The notes beneath the pieces were generated by a model that saw nothing but the letters and a program-made list of their open reading frames with translations, was not told the DNA's origin and searched no databases. The translations under genes and the position numbers were made by a program. Source: Priestia filamentosa (GTDB lineage: Bacteria; Bacillota; Bacilli; Bacillales; Bacillaceae_H). Taken from it: a DNA stretch of 64,000 bases. Positions 42,971 to 51,867 of the stretch are shown in pieces. Numbering within the stretch: the first letter of the stretch is position 1; each line of letters opens with the position of its first letter. The stretch covers positions 1-64,000 of the forward strand of contig NZ_FXAJ01000013.1 in the NCBI RefSeq assembly GCF_900177535.1, given 5' to 3'.

Positions 42971-43670
42971 AAAATCGTGGGTACACGAAAAAGCCAAAAG
43001 TGTTGATATAGTGCCGACCTACTGTTGAGGTAGTGTCGATATCAAAAAACCTTAGTGTCGATATACGGTCGACCTGACTTTTTTCAATTTTAGTAAAGAC
43101 CTTGCTCTTTTCTTTCCACTTTTTGAGCTTTTCTTTTAACATTTTCTTCTCATCTTTATAGAGCTGTATGCTCCTATCTTTCATCCGCATTTCATCTTCT
43201 TTTAATGAAATTTGAGCTTCCGTTCCAGCTTTTTCTGTCCCAACTTGAGACTCTATATCAGCTTTTTATTCACCAATTTCTTTTCGTAAAGCTCTCTGAT
43301 TTTCCACCTCAACCCCAATCACTTTTTCGTCAGAGTTCCTTTTCTTTTTGAATTCTTTTTGCTAGATGTTGACCACTAACAATCTATAAACTTACTTATT
43401 CTTAAATGATCTTTTTGGACCCGGAGATGTTTTAATTTAATCAAAAGAGATTGTTTGAACAAGTTCATCTGCTAGTTCTTCCTTCTTTGTTTTTGCTTTA
43501 CTTCTCTCGCCATCTACACTTTCTGCTGCCATCGAATTTTAATACAGATCAAGCGCTAAGACTTCCAAATCTAAAGATAGTTGATTTAACCTCCTCACGT
43601 CTCTGATATAAAACTTTAATCTGTCAGTCTATTCTTGAATGGATTTTTTTCAGTCCTTAAAGGGAAGCAT
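42971..43670 (-). pseudogene. Decayed coiled-coil gene, possibly a Mob/Pre-type relaxase C-terminus
   Basis: One reading direction shows protein-like segments broken by stops: YIRDVRRLNQLSLDLEVLAL, SVDGERSKAKTKKEELADEL, VENQRALRKEIGE, and EAQISLKEDEMRMKDRSIQL followed by a Lys/Glu coiled coil. At least five in-frame TAA or TAG codons occur. Charged coiled coils of this kind end Mob/Pre relaxases, but no catalytic domain is seen, so the identity is a guess. Confidence 0.45.
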
Positions 43671-43706
43671 CCCTCCATTTTATTTATTCAACTTATTTTA
43701 TCTCTC

Positions 43707-43743
43707 TACAAAAAATAGCCCTCACATGATGTGAGGGCTATAC
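43707..43743 (-). terminator. Terminator of the parMR operon
   Basis: TAGCCCTCACAT pairs with ATGTGAGGGCTA as a perfect 12-base stem, followed by TTTTTTG on the minus strand, 19 bases past the gene at 43762. Confidence 0.9.
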
Positions 43744-43761
43744 TCTATTCCCTAAAAGTTA

Positions 43762-44166
43762 TCAAAAAATTGATTTCGGGTTAACCTCTTGATAATTGAC
43801 TTTACTTTTGGCTTCTGGTTTATTCGGTTCTTCACTTACTGGACGTTCTTCTTGTACAGAGGAGGACCGTTTCTCCGGAATAGATGAATCTATTCTTGGA
43901 GATCCTCCTGAAAGAATACTATCTTTCACCGTTAAGGCCTCTTTTCCTCTAAGAGCCTCTAAAATGAACATATCCCGACTCATTTCTTTATCGACATGAT
44001 GATCTAAAACACTATCCGTCCCATACAATTCAATGATATGGTACACCATTTTTCGTAAAGAGAGCGCAATATTATCTTGATTCTCAAACCACTCATAAAA
44101 CTCATCAGTTTCATTGCTTTTGAACTTCCAATTGTACTGTGTTTTTCTCTTTTTTTCAGTCGTCAT
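43762..44166 (-). CDS. ParR-like partition adaptor
   Basis: A 134-residue protein encoded 4 bases after the ParM-like gene. Residues 1-70 are basic then helical (RKTQYNWKFKSNETDEFYEW, LSLRKMVYHIIELYGTDSVL), compatible with a ribbon-helix-helix DNA-binding fold. Residues 95-134 are Ser/Pro/Glu rich and disordered. The position next to an actin-like ATPase gives the ParR assignment: it binds the centromere and caps the filament. No sequence match to a known ParR is claimed. Confidence 0.72.
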   Translation of the reverse strand: MTTEKKRKTQYNWKFKSNETDEFYEWFENQDNIALSLRKMVYHIIELYGTDSVLDHHVDKEMSRDMFILEALRGKEALTVKDSILSGGSPRIDSSIPEKRSSSVQEERPVSEEPNKPEAKSKVNYQEVNPKSIF

Positions 44167-44170
44167 ATCC

Positions 44171-45355
44171 TTACATCACCACAGTTTCTTTGTATTCTTC
44201 CGTAAATAGCATGTTGCGATTTAAGATATCTAATCCTTTCACGTTCATATCAACTGCGTATTGTTCAGGGATCCAAAGGACTTTCGCATCTACAGAATCT
44301 GCAAATTCTTTTAAGAATTTATACATATCTTCTTTAAATTCAATAGATCCCCCACCATAACAAGCCAAATATTCTGGTTCACTTGATAATGTCGTTGTGT
44401 ATTTACGTTCTACATCGTCTAAAATGAAATCTACCTGATTGATACGAGCCTCACGTAAATAATGAACAGCTAAATCATGATCTTTTGGGTATTCATCTGG
44501 TCGCTCAATGTATTTCGCAAATTGCTGACGGTTAATGTTTAGGCCTTTACGTTCTTCCTTCATTAATTGAATCGCTTCTTCAACGGCATGGCCCACTCCT
44601 CGTCTTTCTCCTGTGCATTGTTCTGGTTGAGGATTTACACCAACAGAATAAATGTACTCCGTTGTTCCACTTCCAATATCAATATGCATAATCTTCGAAT
44701 TCATAAAATATGAACCATCTACCTTTTTCAATCCATATTCTTTAGAAAACTCTTTAAACATATCATTTGGCGCTTCAAAGATCGCATATAATGCCGGAAT
44801 ACCTTCTTTTGTGACTTTTACTTGTGAGAAGTCTAATTCTACGGTTACTTGCTCTTGACCAACATACACAATCACCACATGAGAAGTCCCCATAAAGCGT
44901 TCTTCTAATTGTTTTGCTGTTTCTACATTATGTTGGCTTGCCGGAATGGCACTACTCATGCCCACTTCTGCTTTTAGAGATTGAGGAAGTTCCTCTTTTT
45001 CCTCATAGTGTTTTTGTACCACTCTTGCCGCAGCATAACCTAACGTGTTAATTAAAGGTAAATCACTGCTATGTTTCTCATGAACTGCAATATCCATGTT
45101 ACTAACGCCTTCTGTTGTTTGAATCGCTCGTTCTCCAATCAGGTATAAACCATCACGACGAATGGATGAGCTTGAAATATGTACAAGTAATTGGTCAATA
45201 AGATTTGTTACGTTTTTTTTCACATCATTTTCGTGAACCGAAGGTTTTCGATTAATTCGTTTATAAGCACTTGGAACTTTCACTACCCCTTTCATGCCTG
45301 GTTCAAGAATCTTCATTTTGTCATTTCCAATATCATTAGCAAGAATTAATTTCAT
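44171..45355 (-). CDS. ParM/Alp-like actin-type plasmid segregation ATPase
   Basis: 394 residues from the ATG at 45355 (AAGGAG upstream; longer frames lack a site). Actin-fold motifs: phosphate-1 LILANDIGNDKMKIL at the N-terminus, phosphate-2 MHIDIGSGTTEYIY (about 227-240), and adenosine loop LACYGGGSIEF (about 338-348). It forms filaments that push plasmid copies apart. An 80-90% A+T gap lies upstream and the ParR-like gene follows. Confidence 0.85.
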   Translation of the reverse strand: MKLILANDIGNDKMKILEPGMKGVVKVPSAYKRINRKPSVHENDVKKNVTNLIDQLLVHISSSSIRRDGLYLIGERAIQTTEGVSNMDIAVHEKHSSDLPLINTLGYAAARVVQKHYEEKEELPQSLKAEVGMSSAIPASQHNVETAKQLEERFMGTSHVVIVYVGQEQVTVELDFSQVKVTKEGIPALYAIFEAPNDMFKEFSKEYGLKKVDGSYFMNSKIMHIDIGSGTTEYIYSVGVNPQPEQCTGERRGVGHAVEEAIQLMKEERKGLNINRQQFAKYIERPDEYPKDHDLAVHYLREARINQVDFILDDVERKYTTTLSSEPEYLACYGGGSIEFKEDMYKFLKEFADSVDAKVLWIPEQYAVDMNVKGLDILNRNMLFTEEYKETVVM

Positions 45356-45568
45356 TAATAAATCCCACTCCTTATATATAATATATGTATATTGTAACAT
45401 AAATTATATAAATAAATAACCCTTGTTATATAAATTATAAATAAAAAGATGCATTAACTGTAATTTATACAATCAATACATCTAATTTATATATATAATA
45501 TACATAAAAATATAAAATTCCGTTAGTAGGTTTAAATTTATATAAATATTATATATATTACGTATTTA
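45356..45568. other. Candidate centromere (parC) and promoter of parMR
   Basis: About 210 bases of extreme A+T content with many ATATAAATTATA-like repeats (TTATATAAATTATAAAT at about 45434, TAATTTATATATATAATATA at about 45484, TTTATATAAATATTATATAT at about 45537). It sits between parM and the MerR-type gene. Type II centromeres usually lie just upstream of parM. Individual ParR sites cannot be defined by eye. Confidence 0.5.
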
Positions 45569-46147
45569 TCATTTCCAAAATTCCCACCACTTCTTTTGAA
45601 GTGCCTTCCTATTTTCTTCTAAAGATGTAGCAATCGCCTTTTTAGTTTCTTTTATTTCTTTCATTGCATCAAGGAGTAGCTTATCCCTGTTTTCAATTTT
45701 CTCTTTTTCTAACAAACTGGTATCTTCTAATCGTTCAACCTTTCTTATGAGTTCTTGATTTTGCAGAAGAACTTTTTCATTCTGATCTAAGACAGCTTTT
45801 ACTTGAGCTTGCATAGCAGCTATAGCTTTAGACACATCTCGCACATCAGACATATCAGACACATCATCATATAGGTCTCTAGATATATCTGCGATATCTA
45901 CCATATCTGACATGTTAGAAAGGGCTCGTTGTACAGCTTTTTCTAGAGTCATATTCTTTTGTTTTTTAATTTGAATTATATCTTTAAATATAGATACTTC
46001 CTCTTTATCATACATTAAGGCTCCTTGGTTACTTCTTGAAAATGTATAACCTTGTTTTTCAATTAAAAAACTGTATTTACGAATTGTAGATGCAGCAACA
46101 CCTACAGCTTGGGAAACATCTTCGACCTTTAATAATATATCAGACAT
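45569..46147 (-). CDS. MerR-type HTH protein with coiled coil and DUF3967 tail
   Basis: A 192-residue protein. Residues 5-70 are a MerR-like winged HTH (VEDVSQAVGVAASTIRKYSF). Residues 78-105 contain Asp/Ser repeats (MSDMVDIADISRDLYDDVSD), 110-180 a long coiled coil, and the end KKWWEFWK is the signature of DUF3967. Proteins of this type are frequent on B. cereus-group plasmids near replication and partition genes. Its own 5' end and promoter are duplicated 500 bases upstream. Confidence 0.82.
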   Translation of the reverse strand: MSDILLKVEDVSQAVGVAASTIRKYSFLIEKQGYTFSRSNQGALMYDKEEVSIFKDIIQIKKQKNMTLEKAVQRALSNMSDMVDIADISRDLYDDVSDMSDVRDVSKAIAAMQAQVKAVLDQNEKVLLQNQELIRKVERLEDTSLLEKEKIENRDKLLLDAMKEIKETKKAIATSLEENRKALQKKWWEFWK

Positions 46148-46310
46148 ATCAGTTACACCTCCTATATCTTACTGATATGTCTAGTATATCTTGTAGCTAT
46201 ATTTGTTGCTACTACTGATATATAAATCTTTAATAAGTTTCGTTTTAAACTAACATGTAATTAGATAAGGTTAAATGTTGGTTTAATTCCTATATACTAA
46301 AATGTTAAAA
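46075..46310. repeat. Direct repeat, copy 1: promoter and 5' end of the MerR/DUF3967 gene
   Basis: Contains the first 24 codons, the ribosome site and promoter. ATATCAGACATATCAG and GATATGTCTAGTATATC, which overlap and flank the start codon, look like operator half-sites. The copy at 46570..46820 matches with scattered substitutions and small indels. Confidence 0.75.
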
Positions 46311-46569
46311 TGGAAAAAATAACGATTATTTAATTAAATTAAAGAAACGAACTAAAACAAGTTGAAAAAAGAATTGGGCGAATTTTAAAATTAAATATAA
46401 ATAATAATAAAATTAATCAAATGGATAGTGAATACTCGTTATCAGTTCCAGATTAGGAACTATATAATTTTAAATGTGAAGGAGATGAAAAATATACTAC
46501 CTTATATAAACTTCTGCTCCATTTAAGTCACCAAAATCTAACTTAAGTTCATTTTTGTTTTTTAATTAG

Positions 46570-46820
46570 GAGCTGTATTTACGATTTGCAGATGCAGCAA
46601 CACCTATCACTTGGGGGCACATCTTCGACTGTTAATAATATATCAGACATATCAGTTACATTTTCTATATCTTGCTAATATGTCTGATATATCTTGTAGC
46701 CATGGTAGCTATGTTTGGTTCTATCACTGATATATAAATTTCTAATTAATTAACTTTGTTTTAAACTAATCTGTAATTAGATAAAGATAAATGTGGTTTT
46801 ATTCATATGTACTAAGATGT
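46570..46820. repeat. Direct repeat, copy 2 (decayed 5' end of the same gene)
   Basis: GATGCAGCAACACCTA, ATAATATATCAGACATATCA and TTTTAAACTAATCTGTAATTA align with copy 1. The reading frame is broken, but the palindromic ATATGTCTGATATATC is better preserved than in copy 1. A related GATATGTCTGTTATATC lies at about 47023. Confidence 0.7.
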
Positions 46821-46900
46821 TAAAGAAAAAAACAAGCATTCAATTAAACAAAAGAAGGGGGCTTATTTAAATGTGTAGAAGCACTAAGCGAAGCAGTTTG

Positions 46901-47035
46901 CGAAACTACAAGAATATGCTAATTCTAACTTAGAGGTACAAGCTCAACAAACAATTCGTACAGCTCACGACATTAAAAAACTAAGAAGAAACTCTCAAAA
47001 AGTCCTTGTGAAAGTTTTAGTGATATGTCTGTTAT
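46901..47035 (+). pseudogene. Gene fragment
   Basis: A stretch reads AKQFAKLQEYANSNLEVQAQ, then QTIRTAHDIKKLRRNSQKVL, with a stop directly before it and no start. Coding-like composition, helical. It may belong to the duplicated block's original context. No family recognised. Confidence 0.4.
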
Positions 47036-47077
47036 ATCTTGTTAATAACGATCAGTATATTATAGGGAAGATTATAG

Positions 47078-47260
47078 ATGTCTAAGTATAAGTATAAAAT
47101 GGGAGATGAATTTTCATTAGATAAGATTATGAAGTCCGGAAAGGATTTTTCCACTTTTGAACTAAAGGGTTACCAAATTGAAGGGAATACAGCAATACAT
47201 CCCGAAACACAAGAAGCGATTCTTCTGCAAAATATGTTAGATGAAATTAGAAATGTATGA
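47078..47260 (+). CDS. Small protein, with an in-frame extension after TGA
   Basis: A 60-residue protein: MSKYKYKMGDEFSLDKIMKS, FSTFELKGYQIEGNTAIHPE, TQEAILLQNMLDEIRNV. After the TGA the same frame continues for 27 codons (NEQEKIIAKKKNPTDPLRAV) to a TAA at 47344. Either the gene was once 88 codons or the stop is read through. The start has only a weak ribosome site (ATAGGGAAG). Unknown function. Confidence 0.5.
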   Translation: MSKYKYKMGDEFSLDKIMKSGKDFSTFELKGYQIEGNTAIHPETQEAILLQNMLDEIRNV

Positions 47261-47599
47261 AATGAACAAGAAAAAATTATAGCAAAGAAAAAGAACCCGA
47301 CCGATCCATTAAGAGCTGTTCTAGCTATTAATAAAAAGGGATAAGGACCATCACATAATAATTTAACTGATCATTATACCTTTACATAAAACCCTCTTAC
47401 AGCATCATTATATAGGAATCTGAAGGAACCGTTTTATAGCTCCTTTTTCATGTTATTGCCGTTTTTTAAGATCAATCAAAAATACATCACAAGCACGCAT
47501 TTTAAATAAGTTGAAAGGAGTATAAAACAATTTGGGCCGTTTCTTGATAATAAAACATCACTTGATATATTAGATTTAGTTAACTTATATAAAACGTCA

Positions 47600-47750
47600 T
47601 TCATATACTAAGGATTTCTTCTTCTTTTTGTTCTATTTCCAATTGTTCACGTCTTTTTTTTCAGTAGCTCTGGTTTGAACTTGTGGGGTGTTACAAGAGC
47701 TTTTATTGCTTCTATACCCATAACTTTTGCAAAGCTATCTTTCTATAATG
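47600..47750 (-). pseudogene. Fragment related to the C-terminal part of the Rep protein
   Basis: On the minus strand: FAKVMGIEAIKALVTPHKFK, PELLKKK, then a frameshift in an eight-A run, then RREQLEIEQKEEEILSI and a stop. VTPHK is shared with the Rep protein at 47925 (GVVTPHKIVRKEMLPDW), and an acidic tail follows in both. The rest of 47345..47924 shows no gene. Confidence 0.4.
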
Positions 47751-47924
47751 TGAACGACGATAAACATTAAGTAAAGTGTCGCTTTTTTAGGCAGGTGCTA
47801 CTTGTTAGATAAACACACCTGATAATGGAATAAATTAAATTCAGAATTCTAACCAATCATTTTTATAATTTATTAAACTTTATTTTACGTCCACAGTAAC
47901 TTAGAAAATTTAAGTTACTAACCA

Positions 47925-48914
47925 TTATGCATAATGGGCCAAAATAGCCTTCATTTTTACCATTTCTTCTTCTTCAGTTGCTACAACTCCAGATTCTTGG
48001 CTTTCTGTTGTTTCTTCTTTCGCTTGTTGTGCCTGGAACCAATCAGGCAGCATTTCTTTACGTACAATTTTATGAGGGGTTACAACTCCATACTCTTCTT
48101 TATCTGCTGTTTGCACAAGTTCATTAAATTTATTTAAAGCAATACGATATACCAATTTACATTGCTCTTCAAAACTCATAGAACGCGTTTTTATGTATGT
48201 AAATAAAACATGAATAGATTCATAAGCAATAGAGTGAATATCCTTCTTAGAAAGAGTCATGGATACAGATTGACATACTTTCTGAGAAGCCATACGTACA
48301 CGTAAATAAAGGTCTCTTAAAGATTCTTTAAACATATCTTTAAAGGTTTGATTAATGAGTTTTGGAACCCCTTTGATAAAAGGAATCGTTTTATACATAA
48401 AATGATCTTTAATATAATTATTAGGTAAATAATAGGTAGAAACTTTTTTCGCCTCTTCATCCTTACTCTCACAAGGGATTTCAGCATTTTCTGCTTGGAC
48501 ATCAGCTTGGACATCAAAGCCAAAATACGTCGTCCAATGGGCGAAATAAGGGTGATTCACAAAGAAATAAACAGCAGCTCCTCGACCATTATGTTTAGAA
48601 GAAGAACGATGAGCCTTCACGATCTTCCCAGCGTCTTCCAGGGTTTTCATCACACGACGAATTGTACGAGTAGAAATGTTATGCTCTTTAGCAAAATAGG
48701 AGTCTTTCGCATAAACAAAGCCTTTTTCTGTAGCTAAAAAACAAATCATATCAATGGCGTTACGTGTTTCGGGTTTTAAACGAGCATATGAATCTCCAAA
48801 TGCAGACTCCACGATGCTTAATAATTTATACTTCATTTGTTTTTGTTGATCTTTATCTTTTATGTAAGATTCATAGTTTTGCATACGGGCAAAATCATTA
48901 CTAAAAATTAACAT
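47925..48914 (-). CDS. Plasmid replication initiator-like winged-helix protein
   Basis: A 329-residue protein. Residues 30-130 form a winged HTH: KPETRNAIDMICFLATEKGF, YFAKEHNISTRTIRRVMKTL, VYFFVNHPYFAHWTTYFGF. Residues 200-290 are helical; the tail is acidic (VATEEEEMVKMKAILAHYA). I infer Rep because the gene has a long leader with an antisense RNA and an attenuator, the usual copy-control design of Gram-positive theta plasmids. A shorter paralogue of the winged-helix part lies at 62167. The ATG has GAGGAGAG upstream. Confidence 0.75.
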   Translation of the reverse strand: MLIFSNDFARMQNYESYIKDKDQQKQMKYKLLSIVESAFGDSYARLKPETRNAIDMICFLATEKGFVYAKDSYFAKEHNISTRTIRRVMKTLEDAGKIVKAHRSSSKHNGRGAAVYFFVNHPYFAHWTTYFGFDVQADVQAENAEIPCESKDEEAKKVSTYYLPNNYIKDHFMYKTIPFIKGVPKLINQTFKDMFKESLRDLYLRVRMASQKVCQSVSMTLSKKDIHSIAYESIHVLFTYIKTRSMSFEEQCKLVYRIALNKFNELVQTADKEEYGVVTPHKIVRKEMLPDWFQAQQAKEETTESQESGVVATEEEEMVKMKAILAHYA

Positions 48915-48940
48915 ATTTTCTCTCCTCTTTTCTGTAGGAA

Positions 48941-48989
48941 AAGAAAAAGGGTGTGTTTACCGTTTAAAAATTCGGTAAACACACCCTTT
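48941..48989 (-). terminator. Transcription attenuator in the rep leader
   Basis: On the minus strand AAGGGTGTGTTTACCG pairs with CGGTAAACACACCCTT, followed by TTTCTTTT, 27 bases before the rep start. An upstream leader segment (about 49083-49094) repeats CGGTAAACAC and can pair with the 5' arm instead, acting as anti-terminator. Confidence 0.8.
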
Positions 48990-49047
48990 ACGAAAGAGAG
49001 TACAATAAACCCTTGCAATAGTTAAAGTTTTGCTGTAAAATGCAAAT

Positions 49048-49160
49048 AGAAACTTTAACTATTGTGAACAAGGTTTGAGGTAAGTGTTTACCGTGGGGTT
49101 GCACGGTGAGCCGTCATAGGATGCGTCCAACATCACTATGATTGCCTTGAACCTTTTTTC
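49048..49160 (+). ncRNA. Antisense (countertranscribed) RNA controlling rep
   Basis: A promoter on the plus strand has -35 TTGCAA (49013..49018), a 17-base spacer and -10 TAAAAT (49036..49041). The transcript would run from about 49048 through a CCGTG/CACGG hairpin and a CATAGGATG/CATCACTATG hairpin to AACCTTTTTT at about 49150-49159. It is fully complementary to the rep leader and includes GTGTTTACCG, the element that blocks the anti-terminator. Length about 110 bases. Prediction only. Confidence 0.7.
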
Positions 49161-49185
49161 TATTCCGAACTGTCTAATTGCTGTT

Positions 49186-49214
49186 ATTATAGCAAACTCT
49201 ACCAATGTGCACAA
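49186..49214 (-). promoter_or_regulatory. Promoter of the rep leader
   Basis: Minus strand: -35 TTGTGC, a 17-base spacer, and an extended -10 TGCTATAAT. The start would be near 49179, giving a leader of about 265 bases. Confidence 0.65.
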
Positions 49215-49375
49215 TGCATATTCGACCTATTTTTATAGATTTCGCTTAAATGAGTCAGTATTTTTTTGCTTATATATTATCTTTTAGAACATAGTTCTTA
49301 AAGATAAATAGGCTCTCATAAGGGCTGACTGGTTTCAATTTGTCCATATTAAACTTTATGCCGTTTGTAAGTTTA

Positions 49376-49993
49376 TTAAAAATAATTTTCAAAATCCTCT
49401 GTCGTTAGAATTTCCGCATTGACTTTATATTCCTGACACCAGCTTAGAATCCTTTCTTTTCTCACTGGCGTGGTCGTATAAAAGATGAGTAAAGCTTGTT
49501 GGTTTCCCAAAGCCTGAAAGAGGGAACGATACAGTTTAATTTTCTTCTTGTTTTCGAGCATCTTCTGTTTGAGATCCACTTCCACAAAACAAATGACACC
49601 GTGAAGGGAAAAGCGAGCATCACTAATGAGCTTATAGGTTTCGCCCTGGATCCTCCATTCATTTGGTCGTTCCACTTTCCAATCCTTCGGACACCCATAA
49701 TACAAGTAAATATCATTCCGTCTCACTTTATGTTCTAACTGTGTTAAGTGAGGCTTGTTTTTCTCTGATCCAATGTGTTGGCGTCCTTTCTTCGATAAAT
49801 AGTAGACATTTTCATGGAGACGTTTGTGGTTTAAGAAGGGACTCATATTATAAAGAACACGGTTGGCATTGCGGACACTCTTCAACTGAAAGAGGGCTTG
49901 CAATTGAGAGCGACTCATACACTCCAATTTATCCAAGGCGTACATAATCTTCTCCTGTCTCGTTTGGCACAACTGTTTGTTTTGCAATTTCAT
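49376..49993 (-). CDS. Replication-relaxation family protein
   Basis: 205 residues from the ATG at 49993 (GGAGG 8 bases upstream). An N-terminal winged HTH (LDKLECMSRSQLQALFQLKS) is followed by the Replic_Relax pattern: YYLSKKGRQHIG, HKVRRNDIYLYYGCPKDW, ISDARFSLHGVICFVEVDLK with the D..E.D residues of a nuclease-like core. Members nick or relax DNA during plasmid replication or transfer. It overlaps the end of the FtsK-like gene by about 65 bases, so the two are coupled. Confidence 0.85.
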   Translation of the reverse strand: MKLQNKQLCQTRQEKIMYALDKLECMSRSQLQALFQLKSVRNANRVLYNMSPFLNHKRLHENVYYLSKKGRQHIGSEKNKPHLTQLEHKVRRNDIYLYYGCPKDWKVERPNEWRIQGETYKLISDARFSLHGVICFVEVDLKQKMLENKKKIKLYRSLFQALGNQQALLIFYTTTPVRKERILSWCQEYKVNAEILTTEDFENYF

Positions 49994-51095
49994 AGCCTCC
50001 AATCCGTTTCCAGATTTCCTCATGGTTGAGGTAGGGGACTTGCACTTCTTTTACTTCATGCGTTTTAATCAACGCACGCCCTTTGATATCTGAAGGTAAG
50101 GTTTCGGCTCCATACGCATCCAGGGCTACCTTAGACGCATAATCACTTCCTAAGCGAAAACTCACCTTTAAATCCGCGTTTTGCTTGATCGAGCCATTCA
50201 ATACATTGGAGGTAGGGTATTGGGTGCCATACACCAATCGAACGCCCAGAGCGCCTCCTAGGCGTGCAATTTCACTGAGAATGGACTGACACTGTGCTAA
50301 CGTGTTCTTTTCTTCTTTCTCCATGAATTTTTCAGGTGTGAGTTGGGCGGCTTCATCAATCAAAACAAACAGACGTTGCGAGAGGGGAGTGTCTACAATG
50401 TTGGACCATCCCTGACGTTTAAAACGGCCCATTCGTTCCTCCATGTCTTTCTTTACCTGTTTCAAGGCGTATAAGGCCTCTATGGGATCACTGGCTATAC
50501 GCTTGACTTGTTGAAGGTTTTGATACCGATCGAACTCTAATCCACCCTTTAAATCAATAATAACGAATTGAGCATCCCAGGGATGATGTTCAATAAGATA
50601 CGTCATCATAACCTTCATCATCACCGTTTTTCCAAAACGAGTCGTTCCGGAAATGGTAGTGTGGGGGGTATGGTCGAAATGATGGAAATGCCATCCCTGA
50701 TGATTTTTCCCTAATGGGACCATCCATCCTTTGCGATAGGGAACCTCTCCATACGACACATAGGAAGGCATCTTATGCTTTGCAATTTCAATGATGAGCC
50801 ATTTCTTAAAAGAGACGTTCACCTCCTGATCTAACGTGACGGATAGAATATGTTGTAACGTTCGTAAGGTTTTCTCCTCTAAAGCTAAAGGTGTACGATA
50901 AATGAGCTTGATTCTTTTCGTGCTTTTATACTCCCGAACAAGCTGAGGGTAACGATGTTCTTTACCTTCTTTTACATGGATATGGTAGTGCTCAAAGGTC
51001 TGTTGAACGATACGATGTTCCTCACTTGATGTATTCCTTCCAAACCACAACGCTGCGGCACTCGTTAAAACCGGAATCGCCATGAGCTCCCACAT
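49929..51095 (-). CDS. FtsK/SpoIIIE-family DNA translocase (plasmid TcpA-like)
   Basis: A 388-residue ATPase. Residues 1-20 are one hydrophobic anchor. Walker A is SGTTRFGKTVMMKV (about 150-163), where G-T-T-R-F-G-K-T fits FtsK-type P-loops. Walker B is RLFVLIDEAAQLTPE (about 245), and GGALGVRLVYGTQYPT is the conserved FtsK segment. Likely a DNA pump for conjugation or plasmid replication, working with the replication-relaxation protein. Confidence 0.9.
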   Translation of the reverse strand: MWELMAIPVLTSAAALWFGRNTSSEEHRIVQQTFEHYHIHVKEGKEHRYPQLVREYKSTKRIKLIYRTPLALEEKTLRTLQHILSVTLDQEVNVSFKKWLIIEIAKHKMPSYVSYGEVPYRKGWMVPLGKNHQGWHFHHFDHTPHTTISGTTRFGKTVMMKVMMTYLIEHHPWDAQFVIIDLKGGLEFDRYQNLQQVKRIASDPIEALYALKQVKKDMEERMGRFKRQGWSNIVDTPLSQRLFVLIDEAAQLTPEKFMEKEEKNTLAQCQSILSEIARLGGALGVRLVYGTQYPTSNVLNGSIKQNADLKVSFRLGSDYASKVALDAYGAETLPSDIKGRALIKTHEVKEVQVPYLNHEEIWKRIGGYEIAKQTVVPNETGEDYVRLG

Positions 51096-51215
51096 GATTC
51101 TTATTCCTCCTTTTTATCTACTTTAGATAGTTCCTTACAAAAGGAAGCTTCCAAATGTTGTTCTAATCACCATGAACCTATTCCTTTTTCTCTTCTAGCC
51201 TGGTCGGAACCCTGG

Positions 51216-51392
51216 TCATAAGAAGGGAAGGAAAGAGGACAACATATATAAAAAATAGAGCAAGCTCCCCAAGATACCAGCATTCATTCCAATCTGCATG
51301 ATCACCCTTACTTTCGATTTGTCAACCCATCCTTTTTTCTCCGCATAGACAACCGTAAACAACACTAGGCTTGTTCCTAGAACTGTAACCAT
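51216..51392 (-). CDS. Small two-segment membrane protein
   Basis: 58 residues: MVTVLGTSLVLFTVVYAEKK, a charged loop (GWVDKSKVR), then VIMQIGMNAGILGSLLYFLY and a short tail. AGGAGGAGA precedes the ATG by 5 bases, a very strong site. It is 120 bases upstream of the FtsK-like gene in the same direction and probably the first gene of that operon; a membrane partner of the translocase is a reasonable guess. Confidence 0.7.
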   Translation of the reverse strand: MVTVLGTSLVLFTVVYAEKKGWVDKSKVRVIMQIGMNAGILGSLLYFLYMLSSFLPFL

Positions 51393-51557
51393 ATGGATCT
51401 CCTCCTAAGTTGGTATAGTGGAGTGTATGTTGTATGGCTTGTTCAACTTACCTTGTCTCATGTATAAAAGTTTATTTACTCCTTACAATTTGGGTATGAA
51501 CTCGTGGCAAAATGGGCATAGATGAGGGTATAAGAACATACTATAGAGGTGTAGAGG

Positions 51558-51770
51558 ATGGTATTAAAAAGGACAAAACTAAAAAATTGGTTAACAAAAG
51601 AAGGACGTACCCAAGCATGGTTAGCGAGAAATTCAAATGTTTCAAGGAATGCAATTAATGAAATTTGTGCTGGTAAACGAGATCCAAGTATATCTACAGT
51701 GAAGAAAATCATGTCAGCTATTAAAAAAGTTCAAAAGAATGCAAAAGTAGAAGATTTTTTTGATGTTTGA
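51558..51770 (+). CDS. Cro/CI-type small regulator
   Basis: A 70-residue XRE helix-turn-helix protein: KLKNWLTKEGRTQAWLARNS, NVSRNAINEICAGKRDPSIS, then VKKIMSAIKK. The ATG has AGAGGTGTAGAGG upstream. It is divergent from the FtsK operon and may repress it. Followed by a GC-rich hairpin AAGACCGCC..GGCGGTCTTTG (51831..51866), its terminator. Confidence 0.88.
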   Translation: MVLKRTKLKNWLTKEGRTQAWLARNSNVSRNAINEICAGKRDPSISTVKKIMSAIKKVQKNAKVEDFFDV

Positions 51771-51830
51771 ATCATAGATTGGAATATTGTCATGAAAAGA
51801 CGAATAGTCATATGTCATAAATATACTTAA

Positions 51831-51867
51831 GACCGCCTTATATACTAATGGATACTGGGCGGTCTTT
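51831..51867 (+). terminator. Intrinsic terminator
   Basis: AAGACCGCC pairs with GGCGGTCTT, then TGTTATT. Confidence 0.8.
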
